From B21-G16 sp003644825 [NCBI: Candidatus Zhuqueibacterota bacterium] (lineage in GTDB: Bacteria; SM23-31; B21-G16), in the NCBI GenBank assembly GCA_003644825.1, contig QNDJ01000002.1, positions 1-22,682 of the forward strand: a stretch of DNA of 22,682 bases. Direction: 5' to 3'. The notes beneath the pieces are model-generated. The model did not search any database. It was not told the origin of the DNA and saw nothing but the letters and a program-made list of their open reading frames with translations. Positions within the stretch are counted from its first letter, which is position 1. Each line of letters starts with the position of its first letter. Shown one piece after another: positions 9,001 to 15,463 of the stretch. The translations under genes and the position numbers were made by a program.

Positions 9001-10959
9001 GGTAAAACAACAAGTTATGAAGGAATAAAAGGCGAGGCTGCAGATGTCTTTGAACATAAAATAACTTTAACCAATCTTCAACCAAATACTTTATACAACT
9101 TTAAAGTAGCTTCTACAGACGTGAATGATAATGGACCTACTGAAAGTGCAAATTCTGTTGTTACAACTGAAAGTGAAGCAGATGTAACACCACCAAGAAT
9201 TACAGCAGGTCCTGTTGTAGAATCTATTACCGATAACCAGGCTACTATTGTCTGGGAAACTGATGAGCCAAGTGATTCAAGAGTTGAATTTGGAACTGAC
9301 GTCAATTACGGAATTACAAAAGCAAAAACAGAAAATGTTACAGTCCACAGAATAACAATAACAAATCTTTCTCCCAATACAGAATATCATTTCAAAGTAT
9401 TTTCTACAGATATAGATAACAACGGACCTTCATCCAGTGATGATATGAAATTCAAAACTGAAGAAGCACCTGATAGAACACCACCAACTATATCTAACAT
9501 TAAAGTTACAGCAACAACTGACCAGACTGCAACAATTGAATGGGATACTGATGAGCTTAGCGACAGCTTTATTAACTATGGTTTTACGTCTAATTACGGA
9601 TACAAGGTTGGGAGTTCGCAGGATGTATTACATCATAAAATTACAATAACAAATCTTACACCAGATACTCTTTACCATTTCCGGGTTGGCTCAATTGACA
9701 AAAGTGATAATGAGGCACCGATTCAGGCAGATATGACCTTCAGAACAGCAGCAGCAAGAGACACAATACCACCTGCTGTTCCTGCAGGTTTAGAAGCCAT
9801 TGCAGGAAGTGAAAAAGTACTGCTCCGATGGAACAAAAACACCGAAGGCGACCTTGCAGGATACGATATTTATAGAAAAACCGGTAGTGATACTTCATTT
9901 TCCGTAATTGCTACTCTTGTAGCGGATACTTTTTATCTGGATGTTGGTTTACAGAATTATGTTACATACGAGTACCAGATTAAAGCAGTGGATAATGTAA
10001 CACCACCCAATAGAAGTGAAGCCACAAGCCCGATACAGATTACCCCCAAAATGCAGAACATTCCCACTGCTCCAGAGATTTATTATCCGATTAATGGCGT
10101 AAGAGTTTCAGCAAAGGACCCAGTTTTACAGATAATTAATTCTACAAAACCACCTGAAAGAGAAAAATTAACGTATTCATTTATTGTTTCAGAGGATTCT
10201 ATGTTTTATCAGGTGGTCGTATTTAAAGAAGGAATTGAAGAAGAACAATTCGGAACTACAAGCTGGCATATAGGACAGGTATTGAAACACAACAAGGTAT
10301 ATTACTGGAAATCAAGAGCCTTTGATGGCATATTCTATAGCTCCTGGATGAATATTTCTTCTTTTATTGCTGATACAACTATGGCAACAGAAGTTGAGCT
10401 CGCTTTCTTCAGAGGAAATGATGTAAGAGGAACTGTGGAACTTGAATGGCAAACAAAAGTAGAAAAAAATATATCAGGATTTAATATCTTCAGGAGCTTC
10501 TTTAAAGATAAGGAGTTTGTCCAGATAAATAAGAAGATTGTAAAAGGAAATAATGGCAGTTATCGAATGGTTGATACTGATGTGGAAATCGGAAAAACAT
10601 ATTACTATCGTATTGAAGCTGTTAATATATACGGTTTTGAAACGGTCTCAAAGACTATATCGGTTACGGTTAAACCACCGCGAACATTCGCTTTAAAGCA
10701 GAATTATCCTAATCCTTTTAATCCGACAACGACAATTAAGTACGATTTACCGGCTGGAACTAAAGTTCAATTGAAAATATTTAATATGCTCGGGCAGGAA
10801 GTAAAAACCCTTGTTAATGAATACAGGGAAGCAGGATACCATAAAGTCATCTGGGACGGAAGAAACAATAACGGTATCAGAGTAGCTTCTGGAGTTTATA
10901 TCTACGCCATAAAAGCTGGAAAATATTTCAAAGCGAAAAAAATGGTTCTTCTTAGATAA
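1..10959 (+). CDS. Giant modular surface protein (5'-partial): cadherin/Ig-like domains, 30 tandem FN3-like modules, C-terminal sorting domain
   Basis: The reading frame is open from base 1, so this is the C-terminal 3652 residues of a larger protein; the GTG at 235 is internal and not a start. Residues 1-35 end a putative-Ig domain (He_PIG style, GEISGTPQTPGVYTFTV). Two dystroglycan-type cadherin-like domains follow (about 40-137 and 139-230, TGLISWTPD and TGLITWIPT). Residues 231-3253 are 30 FN3-like modules resembling the N-terminal domain of purple acid phosphatases, each starting near D-x-x-P-P and carrying a V-x-W-x-T-D/N-E strand and a Y-x-F-R-V-G-S strand. A classical FN3 (3254-3355), a further beta-sandwich and another FN3 (3461-3560) precede the sorting-type C-terminus, with QNYPNPFNPTTTIKY from residue 3567 and a Gly-Val-Tyr-Ile-Tyr strand near the end. 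No enzymatic domain is seen. Inferred role: a long cell-surface stalk, adhesin or matrix protein exported by a type-9-like route. Only two Cys residues were seen (modules 19 and 21). Confidence 0.93.
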   Translation, partial: QTGEISGTPQTPGVYTFTVEVQDSFGRIFSKDFSIEITEVNEPPVITDIQTDVNFKDTIYAGDVFSYQVQATDPNTGDVLVYKLQNEPAGMVIDSTTGLISWTPDITQLGQYTITVIVTDKGGLQDSDTFTIFVEEANLPPELSPVPDTTITAGELYNYQLKATDPNINAWLSYYLISAPENMSVNSETGLITWIPTEAQAGANIIMAGVDDGRGGKDSTSFTITVILPLDVTPPVITFGPIVEGIDTSSAYVKWSTDEEATSIVEFGLSSTWDDKNTRDSLVIIEFVKEHKVQLTDLMPDTSYNVRVKSVDSSGNVSSYSKTVSFKTMALPDVEPPVIVGNPQIFGLDTNKATIYWETNELASSIVIYSPNSLWSDITKRDTVKIDELVTIHYVTLEDLSPATTYKAVVASIDAKGNGPTTSKEFTFTTPELPDREPPIITRTPIAEGLDTSSVTIIWETNEISTSIVQYSIDSLFDEEGARFEIKDDNLVTFHRIVITGLLPATTYRVRTGSVDGAGNGPTWSGAISFRTLERPDNAPPVIVGFPEAVGIDTSHATIIWKTNEISNSIVIYAIDSLWSDPNMRTEVKKDELVIEHKVLLTGLESATTYRFIVGSIDGKGNGPAYSGEYTFKTMEKPDTEPPVITLQPQVEGIDTSHATVIWETDEYSTSIVEYAVDSLWNITTERKIVEDFNLVIKHNVFLIGLKPSTRYRFRVGSIDEMGNGPTYSNEYVFETPERPDVYPPIITQFPSIEGIDTSRVTIKWMTDEISNSIVEYALDSLFDISSERNIKVLSDLVTEHIVVLTDLLAGKKYRFRVGSIDGKGNGPTYSGEYAFETKEKPDTEPPIILGFPVIEGIDTSQATIKWKTNEISTSMVEYAIDSLWSKEENRKKIEKLDFVKEHSILLTDLIPDTEYRFRVGSVDANNNGPVYSGEYVFKTMEKPDLFPPLFTSLPSVQSKDTTRVTIVWSTNEPSNSVVEFAVDSLWNIAGKRKTKVIQTPVIDHIVILTDLSPNTLYRYTVSSTDMFNNGPTVSPEFTFKTLERPDLIPPVIIGFPNPVDVDTSSVTIKWKTNELSTSIVEYAPETDWPNNILTEIDQSLTTEHEIYITGLASNTVYKFRVGSVDSKNNGPTYSAVFEFKTAEIPDIIPPVIIGFPQVTSLDTNTATIEWKTNESSNSIVEYAESSTWPADIMKIIVQEFVTEHKVFLPDLKADTEYKFRVQSTDTKGNISDYSPEQVFKTLERPDNTPPVIIGFPSVINVDTNTATIAWKTDENATSTVIFGPDSSWPAEQNTVEDLSLVKIHEIMLTELTPDVKYRFKVSSIDAKNNGPTESGEFTFTTLALPDFNPPVIVGFPSVTNIDTSKATIEWKTNENSTSIIEYAEESEWLTNKITIQDQNLVIFHSILITNLKPATSYKYRVGSIDSKNNGPTYSVEMTFKTTERPDDIPPTIVGFPDVVGIDTDRVTIEWKTNETSNSIVEYALTGEWPGNKKKITEQDLVVDHSVLITGLLPDTEYTFIVGSVDASNNGPTYSKEQTFKTAALPDFNPPVIVGFPSVVNIDTDKATIEWKTDENSTSIVEFASENEWPSNKKEVIIQDLVTEHSVLLAELTPKTTYIFRVGSIDGKSNGPSYSGEHKFTTLEVPDLIPPAIVGFPSTFGVDTDRVTIEWKTNENATSIVEYALEDKWPNEKKEIIIQDLVTEHSIVVVDLTPSTKYKFRVGSVDANNNGPTYSGEHTFETAAVPDNEAPAIIGLPNVIGIDTNKATVEWKTNESATSIVEIAKETEWPSGIFTVKKQSLLIDHSILVSNLEPATTYKFRVGSIDGSGNGPTYSIEQTFTTLARPDFSPPAIVGFPSVAGIDTSSATVKWKTNEDATSIVEYAIDEEWNTNRKTITNQDLVIDHNILLANLSPDTTYRFRVGSIDSKSNGPTYSGEFTFKTLAIPDHNPPAIVGLPGATKIDTGSATIVWKTDEDGTSIVEFAPSSSWPADKKTVVDQNLVVDHNILITNLKSNTEYKFRVGSIDGKGNGPGYSKEETFTTLKAADKTPPALVGFPSWRNADTSSVTIEWQTNETSNSIVEICKSDFWPDSIRVFKIQDLVIEHSVFVSDLEPNTEYKFRVGSMDGEGNGPTVSGVFSFHTLERPDLEAPVIIGFPNAVDIDTNSAKIVWTTNENSTSIVEFAGIDEWNGNRTKVIIQDLVINHSVYIGNLKPNTKYRARVGSIDAKSNGPTYSSEFEFKTADVPDNTPPVIIGFPSVDDVDTNSANIIWVTDEEASSIVEFAIESEYSTEKIKIKDQRLVKTHKVYISNLKPGTVYKYRCGSVDARSNGPTWSNDYTFTTLEVADKIPPVIVGLPSEFGIDTTSLTIKWKTDERATSIVEIAPTSEWPQNKLTIVDQTLVTEHAVFISNLVPGTEYTYRVGSIDAKSNGPTYSENFTFKTLQAADTKAPVITESPIVIGLSHHQATIKWKTDETAYSSVDYGETTALGKTVTESKGKTTHTIKLTNLSEQTKYYFKIRSRDQTGNEFVGTIREFTTKAKPVLPDTIPPAIIEGPIDKDVKSDRATIKWRTDKESSSVVEYGLEETNLKLKKTQDAAIGVIEHIVNITNLEADTTYFYRVRSRSANNKEVVSRIFKFDTEAAPDTLPPVIVTGPIASFIETDKATIEWTTDKIASSIVYYGEDTSYGNIEKEDMLQGVKEHKITLTGLKAGTEYHYMIESKSENLKVVSAGDFIFITKVVPDTIPPKIISGPVPTSVEHNKATIEWETDELSNSFIEYDTTDALTQHQYSDLDASGVMKHKIILTNLVPNKEYKYRVSSSDLSPNLNKVISVVRTFKTLAAPDTIPPRLVRGPETSSTDRSATFEWETDELSDTYVYYNEKGSTEKPKRVGDEKKVLVHIITVTNLKKGVEYEFTLTSTDYAGNIFSWPNTGETKSIEKILAIRKTMQPPGGDGTFFTSQTVDTQKPIIIEGPKVLSKTTSTVTVYWKTDERSDSFVKYGKTTSYEGIKGEAADVFEHKITLTNLQPNTLYNFKVASTDVNDNGPTESANSVVTTESEADVTPPRITAGPVVESITDNQATIVWETDEPSDSRVEFGTDVNYGITKAKTENVTVHRITITNLSPNTEYHFKVFSTDIDNNGPSSSDDMKFKTEEAPDRTPPTISNIKVTATTDQTATIEWDTDELSDSFINYGFTSNYGYKVGSSQDVLHHKITITNLTPDTLYHFRVGSIDKSDNEAPIQADMTFRTAAARDTIPPAVPAGLEAIAGSEKVLLRWNKNTEGDLAGYDIYRKTGSDTSFSVIATLVADTFYLDVGLQNYVTYEYQIKAVDNVTPPNRSEATSPIQITPKMQNIPTAPEIYYPINGVRVSAKDPVLQIINSTKPPEREKLTYSFIVSEDSMFYQVVVFKEGIEEEQFGTTSWHIGQVLKHNKVYYWKSRAFDGIFYSSWMNISSFIADTTMATEVELAFFRGNDVRGTVELEWQTKVEKNISGFNIFRSFFKDKEFVQINKKIVKGNNGSYRMVDTDVEIGKTYYYRIEAVNIYGFETVSKTISVTVKPPRTFALKQNYPNPFNPTTTIKYDLPAGTKVQLKIFNMLGQEVKTLVNEYREAGYHKVIWDGRNNNGIRVASGVYIYAIKAGKYFKAKKMVLLR
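691..3138 (+). repeat. Tandem array, 8 coding units of exactly 306 bp
   Basis: Unit starts, taken at the Asp codon of the D-x-x-P-P motif, fall at 691, 997, 1303, 1609, 1915, 2221, 2527 and 2833, with the next at 3139; every step is 306 bp (102 residues). Units share G-I-D-T-S-x-A-T-I-x-W, S-I-V-E-Y-A-x-D-S-L-W and G-S-I-D-x-K-G-N-G-P patterns but differ clearly at the nucleotide level, so the duplication is not recent. Confidence 0.92.
3139..7338 (+). repeat. Tandem array, 14 coding units of exactly 300 bp
   Basis: Unit starts run 3139, 3439, 3739 and so on to 7039, with the next at 7339: 14 consecutive steps of exactly 300 bp (100 residues). Relative to the preceding array, each unit lost two residues in the segment after V-E-Y-A, where S-L-W is replaced by an E-W-P or similar motif, and most gained a Q-D-L-V-x-E-H-S motif. 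Most units keep R-V-G-S-I-D-x-K-x-N-G-P-T-Y-S. Confidence 0.93.
7339..9759 (+). repeat. Degenerate tail of the tandem array, 8 units of variable length
   Basis: Unit starts are 7339, 7636, 7933, 8227, 8530, 8890, 9181 and 9472; lengths are 297, 297, 294, 303, 360, 291, 291 and 288 bp. These modules look more like the canonical purple-acid-phosphatase FN3 (S-x-V-x-Y-G near the third strand), and several lack the N-G-P motif of the upstream arrays. The 360-bp unit carries an extra Gly/Pro-containing linker. Confidence 0.85.
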
Positions 10960-10982
10960 GTAAAGTGGGGTTAAGGGTGTGT

Positions 10983-11031
10983 AAAAACCGGGAGTAATGG
11001 AACTTTATACAGGTTCCTGCTCCCGGGTTTT
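10983..11031 (+). terminator. Probable intrinsic terminator after the giant gene
   Basis: CCGGGAG (10988-10994) pairs with CTCCCGG (11020-11026). An inner GGAAC (10999-11003) pairs with GTTCC (11013-11017) around a 9-base loop, and AAAA (10983-10986) faces TTTT (11028-11031) after one mismatch. The U-tract is only four bases and is followed by AAAACCCC. GGGTTTTAAAACCC (11025-11038) is itself a perfect palindrome that could form a competing structure. Its place 24 bp after the stop codon supports termination. Confidence 0.6.
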
Positions 11032-11048
11032 AAAACCCCAGAAATTCG

Positions 11049-11072
11049 TAAACTCATTAAAAAAGTCAGGGT
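11049..11072 (+). promoter_or_regulatory. Leader motif shared with the next FG-GAP gene
   Basis: TAAACTCA (11049-11056), an A-rich 9-base gap and TCAGGGT (11066-11072) lie just before the ATG at 11077. The same two blocks, with a 3-base gap, precede the gene at 15464. AGGG can act as a ribosome-binding site 5 bases from the ATG. The match may reflect common ancestry of the leaders or a shared translational or regulatory element. Confidence 0.35.
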
Positions 11073-11076
11073 GATA

Positions 11077-14000
11077 ATGAAAAGGTATATTTTTATTACA
11101 TGCATATTTTTAATTTTGCCAGCATTATTAATTGCAGGTGTTTTAAATGACTCGAATGTGAATTTGCCGGGTGTTTATGGGGGTTCGTCTGCCTGGGGAG
11201 ATTTCGATAAAGATGGAGATATGGACCTTCTAATCACTGGAGAAATAATGGGTTCTTCAGGTCCTGTGAGAATTGCATATCTTTACAGAAATGACGATGG
11301 AGTTTTTATAAAAGTAGATGAATTCGAAGGTGTCTATTTTGGAGATGTTGCCTGGGGAGACTATGATAATGATGGCGACCTCGATTTTGTTTTGACAGGA
11401 CTTAACAATTACGATAAAGAAGTCCTTTATGTATACAAAAATAAATATCCCATTGTTGGTTTTGAAAAAGATGAATCTCAAACTGATTTAATCCCGGTAA
11501 GATATTCAAATGTTGCCTGGGGAGACTATAATAATGATGGATTACTGGATCTTGTTGTTATTGGTATGAATAGCTATGGTGAAGCTATCACAACATTATA
11601 CAAAAACACAAAACCAGGCATAAAGAATATCCTCAAACAGGACCGAACTCAGAGCCTTTTAAATGTTTGCAAAGGTGATGTTGTCTGGATAGATTACGAC
11701 AAAGATGGAGATTCAGACCTCTTAATATCCGGTGTTGATGGCAGTGGTCTCAAATCAGCAAAAATTTTCAAAAACGACCCTCTGGGTGTATTCACTGTAG
11801 ACAAAAGTAATACAAATAATCTTCCCAAACTTTCATCCTGTTATTTTGTCATAGGAGATATAGATGCCGATGGTGACCCTGATGTTCTTGCAACAGGCTG
11901 GAAAGATGGACCAGACGGATATAGCCGATGGAATGCTGAAACAATATTGCTGATAAATGAACCAACAGGAGTTTTATCAGAACACACCCTTAATATAACC
12001 AATATTGTAGGACCCGTTGCCTTTGGAGATTACGATAATGATGGTGACCTCGATTTCGCGATAACAGGTCGGGATGAGTATGATAACCTGTATGGATATA
12101 TTTACAAGAACGATGGAAATAATGTTTTCTCTGAAGATAAAAATCAAAATATACCAAAACTATGGAATGGTTTCATTTCATGGATAGATTATGACCTGGA
12201 TGGAGATATTGACCTGTGTATTAATGGAATAGATGATAATGAAAACAGGCTGTTAAAAATATATAGTAATACTGAAATAAGCAATTCTGCTCCATCTGCT
12301 CCATCAGTTCTTAATAAACCTGTGATAACAAATGATGGTGTTCTTTTTTCCTGGGGGACAGGAACTGATGATACAACCCCCAATAACCTGTTAACATATA
12401 ACATCAGGGTGGGAAGTTCTCCGGGAAAAGGAGATATTGTTTCTGCAGAAATACCTTCTGGTAGGGGAAATGCTGGCGCAAAAAACAATTTCAGGCTCAA
12501 TAAACAACTTTCTAAACAAACTTATTACTGGGCAGTCCAAACGGTTGATGTTCAAAATAAAAAGTCTGAATTTTCTCAAGAAGAGCAATTTAAGGTTGAG
12601 GTTTTTGTCAATTCCAATCAGATTATTCCTGATTTTCAACAGGTTACTCAGGCATGGGCTGATTATGACAATGATGGCGACCTGGATATGGTAATGGCTG
12701 GAAAAGATGCTAATGAAAGCATTCGCTCGATTCTTTTTGTTAATATAAATAATACCATAGAAGAGAATAGAGACATTATCCTTGATGGTTTCCGATATGG
12801 GAGTTTTGCCTGGGGAGATTACAATAATGATGGTTTTCTTGACCTTGCTTTTGCGGGCAACTCTGTCAGAAGTGTTAAAACTGCTGGTATATACGACAAC
12901 ATATCAGGTAATAATCTGGTTGGTTCAGCCAGCAGCAGTGAAATAATAAAAGTGGATAGAGCTTCACTTGACTGGGGCGATTACGATAATGATGGTGACC
13001 TTGACCTTGTAATAATGGGAAATTCTGGTACCCAGTTCATTACAAAAATATATAAAAATGAAAATGGGGTTATTTCAGAAGATAAAAACATAAACCTTGC
13101 TGGATATGGAAATGGTAAACTTTTCTGGCTGGATTATGACAATGATGGTGACCTTGACCTGCTGATCACAGGAGAAAATAACCCCGGTGATAATGAATTT
13201 GTTATATATAATAATGTTTCGCCAGGAGTTTTTCTGAAAGTTTCAGATACCGGGATACCTGCTTTCAGTGCAAGTACGATGGCTTATGGTGACTATGACA
13301 GTGATGGAGATTTTGACCTCGTAATTACAGGAATGACTTCATCAGGAATTGAAATAAAAGTATTTAAAAATGAAAACGGTTCCTTTACAGAAGCTAATAT
13401 TCTTCCAACAAATGCCACAGGTGTAATAGGGGGGGCAATAGCTTTTGGAGATTATGACAATGATGGTGACCTTGACCTTATCGTTGCCGGATTTGACGGT
13501 TCTGAACAGATAATAAAAAGTTACAATTATAATAATGGAACATATACTGAAGAGGATTTTAAAGTTTTAGAAAAAAACGGTTTAAGTTTCTGTAGTTTAA
13601 AGCTGGTGGATTATGATGGAGATGGAGACCTTGATTTAATTGCAGCTGGTCAATCACAGGCTACAAAGAAGGCTTTTTCATCTTTTTATGACAATGTTGA
13701 AGGAATTTTACATCCCAATAATCCACCTGACCCACCAGCTATTCTGAATTCTTCTGTTAATGGGAGTTCAGTTACTTTAACCTGGAGTAAAAGCAGTGAT
13801 ACTGACATCGACCCAACTCCTTCTGATGCATTAACCTATATTCTCAGGGTGGGAACAACGCCTGGTGGCAATGATATTGTTTCCGGTGTTTACCCTGTGA
13901 TGTTTGGTAAAATAGCTTCTGCCAGAAAATATATAATCAATAATCTCAAAAGTAAAATATACTACTGGAGTGTAAAAGCTATTGATAACGGGTTCAAACA

Positions 14001-15387
14001 GTCTGAATGGGCAGCTGAAGAAAGTTTCAGAATTGATACCGAGAAACCTGAGATATTGAATGTATCAATTACCCCGTCAGCAGTGGGAATATCAAAAGCT
14101 ACTGTGGTGGTCAATTTCAGGGAAAATTTCGAAATGGATTTAACAAAATCACCTGTTGTTAAGGCAAAAATGGCTGATGGATTAGAGGTAAATGTTGACC
14201 AGATATCTTACGATGGAAAAACCTGGATAGGAGAGCTGGATATTAAACCTGATTATGCTTCGGGGACAGCCACGATTTCTGTGGAAGATGCTTATGATAG
14301 CCAGGGAAACAAAATGGACCCTGTTTATTCAGCAATAAGTTTTCTTGTTGATACAGAACTTCCAACGGTGAAACCGATTGAACCTGTGGAAAATCAGACC
14401 GGGGTGTCAATTACAACTGTTCTAAAAGTGGAGTTCAGTGAGGAGATGGATCCGGGTTCAATAAACCAGTCAGTTTTTAAACTATTTAAGGATTCTGAAG
14501 AAATTCCTGGAATTATCTCGGCTCTGGAAAATAGAAGAATTACTTTTTCACCCTCAGACAGGCTGGAAAGTGAAACCGTTTACAGAGCAGTTATTCTTGC
14601 AAGCGTCAAAGATAAAGTGGGAAACAGTATGGGTAGCGATTACAGCTGGACTTTTAAAACAGCAAAAATAGTGTCTGCAATGGACGGCGGTTTGCTTACA
14701 AATGAAGACAAAACGGTAAAGGTATATTTTTCTCCAAATTCTCTAAAGAGTGACCAGGAAATAGCTATAAATCCCGTACTTTCAGGGATTTCAGATATTT
14801 CTTCTGAAGTGAAATACACTGGAATAGGTATCAGACTCGGACCAGTTGATACAGATATTGAACTAAAGAAACCTGCTGTACTGACCCTTGTTTATGATGA
14901 AAGTAAATTACCTTCAGGAATCGATATTAATAAACTGACAATTTATAGATTGCCTCTGGGGGGAATACCCGAAAGAATAGGTGGTTCCATAAATGTGCAG
15001 GCTAAAAAAATACAGGTTTCCATAAATGTTCTGGGTACCTATGCTATATTTGAGGATAAAACTGTTCCATCTGTTGGAAAAGGTATATCAGAAATAACAT
15101 TTTCACCGCGAATTTTTACACCTAAAGGTGGAGGTGCCCTTCCTTCTAAAACAATGATAAATTTCAAACTGGCATCTCCAATGGTTATAACTATTGATAT
15201 ATACAATAGTGCAGGTAGATTCATTACAAGATTGATTGAAAAAAGGTCATTAAATCAGGGTGCTCAATCCTTTGAATGGGATGGAAAAGATGGAAATGGA
15301 AATCTCTGCCCTTCAGGTCTTTATATTGTAAAAATTCACGGTGGAAATATTACAAAAATTAAAACAGTTGGAATTTTGAATAAATAA
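11077..15387 (+). CDS. Exported FG-GAP/VCBS repeat protein with two predicted seven-bladed propellers and a FlgD-like sorting domain
   Basis: The ATG at 11077 is preferred over the in-frame GTG at 11071: it has AGGG five bases upstream and begins a signal peptide (MKRYIFITCIFLILPALLIA). The protein is 1436 residues. Residues about 39-385 and 526-858 each contain seven FG-GAP/VCBS motifs of the form W-G-D-Y-D-N-D-G-D-L-D-L, whose acidic loops bind calcium in integrin-alpha-type propellers. Each block is followed by an FN3-like domain (about 404-508 and 881-988). Then come an Ig-like domain (989-1092), a Big_5/SbsA-like domain (1093-1196), a ZU5-like beta domain (1197-1325) and a C-terminal FlgD/sorting-type domain (about 1340-1436, with F-S-P-R-I-F-T-P and G-L-Y-I-V-K). 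Function is likely surface binding or adhesion; no catalytic domain is recognised. It lies 117 bp after the giant gene, across a terminator. Confidence 0.88.
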   Translation: MKRYIFITCIFLILPALLIAGVLNDSNVNLPGVYGGSSAWGDFDKDGDMDLLITGEIMGSSGPVRIAYLYRNDDGVFIKVDEFEGVYFGDVAWGDYDNDGDLDFVLTGLNNYDKEVLYVYKNKYPIVGFEKDESQTDLIPVRYSNVAWGDYNNDGLLDLVVIGMNSYGEAITTLYKNTKPGIKNILKQDRTQSLLNVCKGDVVWIDYDKDGDSDLLISGVDGSGLKSAKIFKNDPLGVFTVDKSNTNNLPKLSSCYFVIGDIDADGDPDVLATGWKDGPDGYSRWNAETILLINEPTGVLSEHTLNITNIVGPVAFGDYDNDGDLDFAITGRDEYDNLYGYIYKNDGNNVFSEDKNQNIPKLWNGFISWIDYDLDGDIDLCINGIDDNENRLLKIYSNTEISNSAPSAPSVLNKPVITNDGVLFSWGTGTDDTTPNNLLTYNIRVGSSPGKGDIVSAEIPSGRGNAGAKNNFRLNKQLSKQTYYWAVQTVDVQNKKSEFSQEEQFKVEVFVNSNQIIPDFQQVTQAWADYDNDGDLDMVMAGKDANESIRSILFVNINNTIEENRDIILDGFRYGSFAWGDYNNDGFLDLAFAGNSVRSVKTAGIYDNISGNNLVGSASSSEIIKVDRASLDWGDYDNDGDLDLVIMGNSGTQFITKIYKNENGVISEDKNINLAGYGNGKLFWLDYDNDGDLDLLITGENNPGDNEFVIYNNVSPGVFLKVSDTGIPAFSASTMAYGDYDSDGDFDLVITGMTSSGIEIKVFKNENGSFTEANILPTNATGVIGGAIAFGDYDNDGDLDLIVAGFDGSEQIIKSYNYNNGTYTEEDFKVLEKNGLSFCSLKLVDYDGDGDLDLIAAGQSQATKKAFSSFYDNVEGILHPNNPPDPPAILNSSVNGSSVTLTWSKSSDTDIDPTPSDALTYILRVGTTPGGNDIVSGVYPVMFGKIASARKYIINNLKSKIYYWSVKAIDNGFKQSEWAAEESFRIDTEKPEILNVSITPSAVGISKATVVVNFRENFEMDLTKSPVVKAKMADGLEVNVDQISYDGKTWIGELDIKPDYASGTATISVEDAYDSQGNKMDPVYSAISFLVDTELPTVKPIEPVENQTGVSITTVLKVEFSEEMDPGSINQSVFKLFKDSEEIPGIISALENRRITFSPSDRLESETVYRAVILASVKDKVGNSMGSDYSWTFKTAKIVSAMDGGLLTNEDKTVKVYFSPNSLKSDQEIAINPVLSGISDISSEVKYTGIGIRLGPVDTDIELKKPAVLTLVYDESKLPSGIDINKLTIYRLPLGGIPERIGGSINVQAKKIQVSINVLGTYAIFEDKTVPSVGKGISEITFSPRIFTPKGGGALPSKTMINFKLASPMVITIDIYNSAGRFITRLIEKRSLNQGAQSFEWDGKDGNGNLCPSGLYIVKIHGGNITKIKTVGILNK
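11191..12231 (+). repeat. Seven FG-GAP/VCBS motifs, first propeller
   Basis: Seven copies of the calcium-loop motif (D-x-D-x-D-G-D-x-D class) occur about every 45-60 codons between an AWGDFDKDGDMD copy at the start and a SWIDYDLDGDID copy at the end. The underlying DNA is an imperfect gat-aat-gat-ggt-gac-ct repeat. Confidence 0.8.
12652..13650 (+). repeat. Seven FG-GAP/VCBS motifs, second propeller
   Basis: Seven further copies run from AWADYDNDGDLD to LVDYDGDGDLD, separated from the first block by an FN3-like domain. The two seven-motif blocks, each followed by an FN3-like domain with I-R-V-G-x-x-P-G-x-x-D-I-V-S, suggest an internal duplication of a propeller-plus-FN3 unit. Confidence 0.8.
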
Positions 15388-15403
15388 AACCTAAATAAGG
15401 TTT
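15387..15403 (+). terminator. Short hairpin after the double-propeller gene, weak
   Basis: AAACCT and AGGTTT form a six-pair stem around a five-base loop, starting at the last base of the stop codon. It is AT-rich and lacks a real U-tract, so it may be a weak attenuator, an mRNA 3'-end structure or nothing. The rest of the 76-bp gap is AT-rich, with the leader motif at its end and no convincing promoter. Confidence 0.25.
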
Positions 15404-15436
15404 ATCAGGCAAATTATTTATATAAAGTTAGATTCC

Positions 15437-15454
15437 TAAACTCAAAATCAGGGT
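15437..15454 (+). promoter_or_regulatory. Second copy of the shared leader motif
   Basis: TAAACTCA (15437-15444) and TCAGGGT (15448-15454) repeat the blocks found upstream of 11077, in the same order. Here the AGGG is ten bases from the ATG at 15464, a long spacing for a Shine-Dalgarno element. Confidence 0.35.
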
Positions 15455-15463
15455 TATTAGATT

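Noticed and set aside
12437-12694. 85-codon + strand frame inside the double-propeller gene
   Set aside because: It overlaps a well-supported coding region in another frame and has no recognisable domain.
15388-15463. Promoter with TATAAA at 15421 before the propeller/ASPIC gene
   Set aside because: The only candidate -35 (TTTATC at 15401) is spaced 14 bp away, and the stretch is simply AT-rich, so it cannot be told from background.
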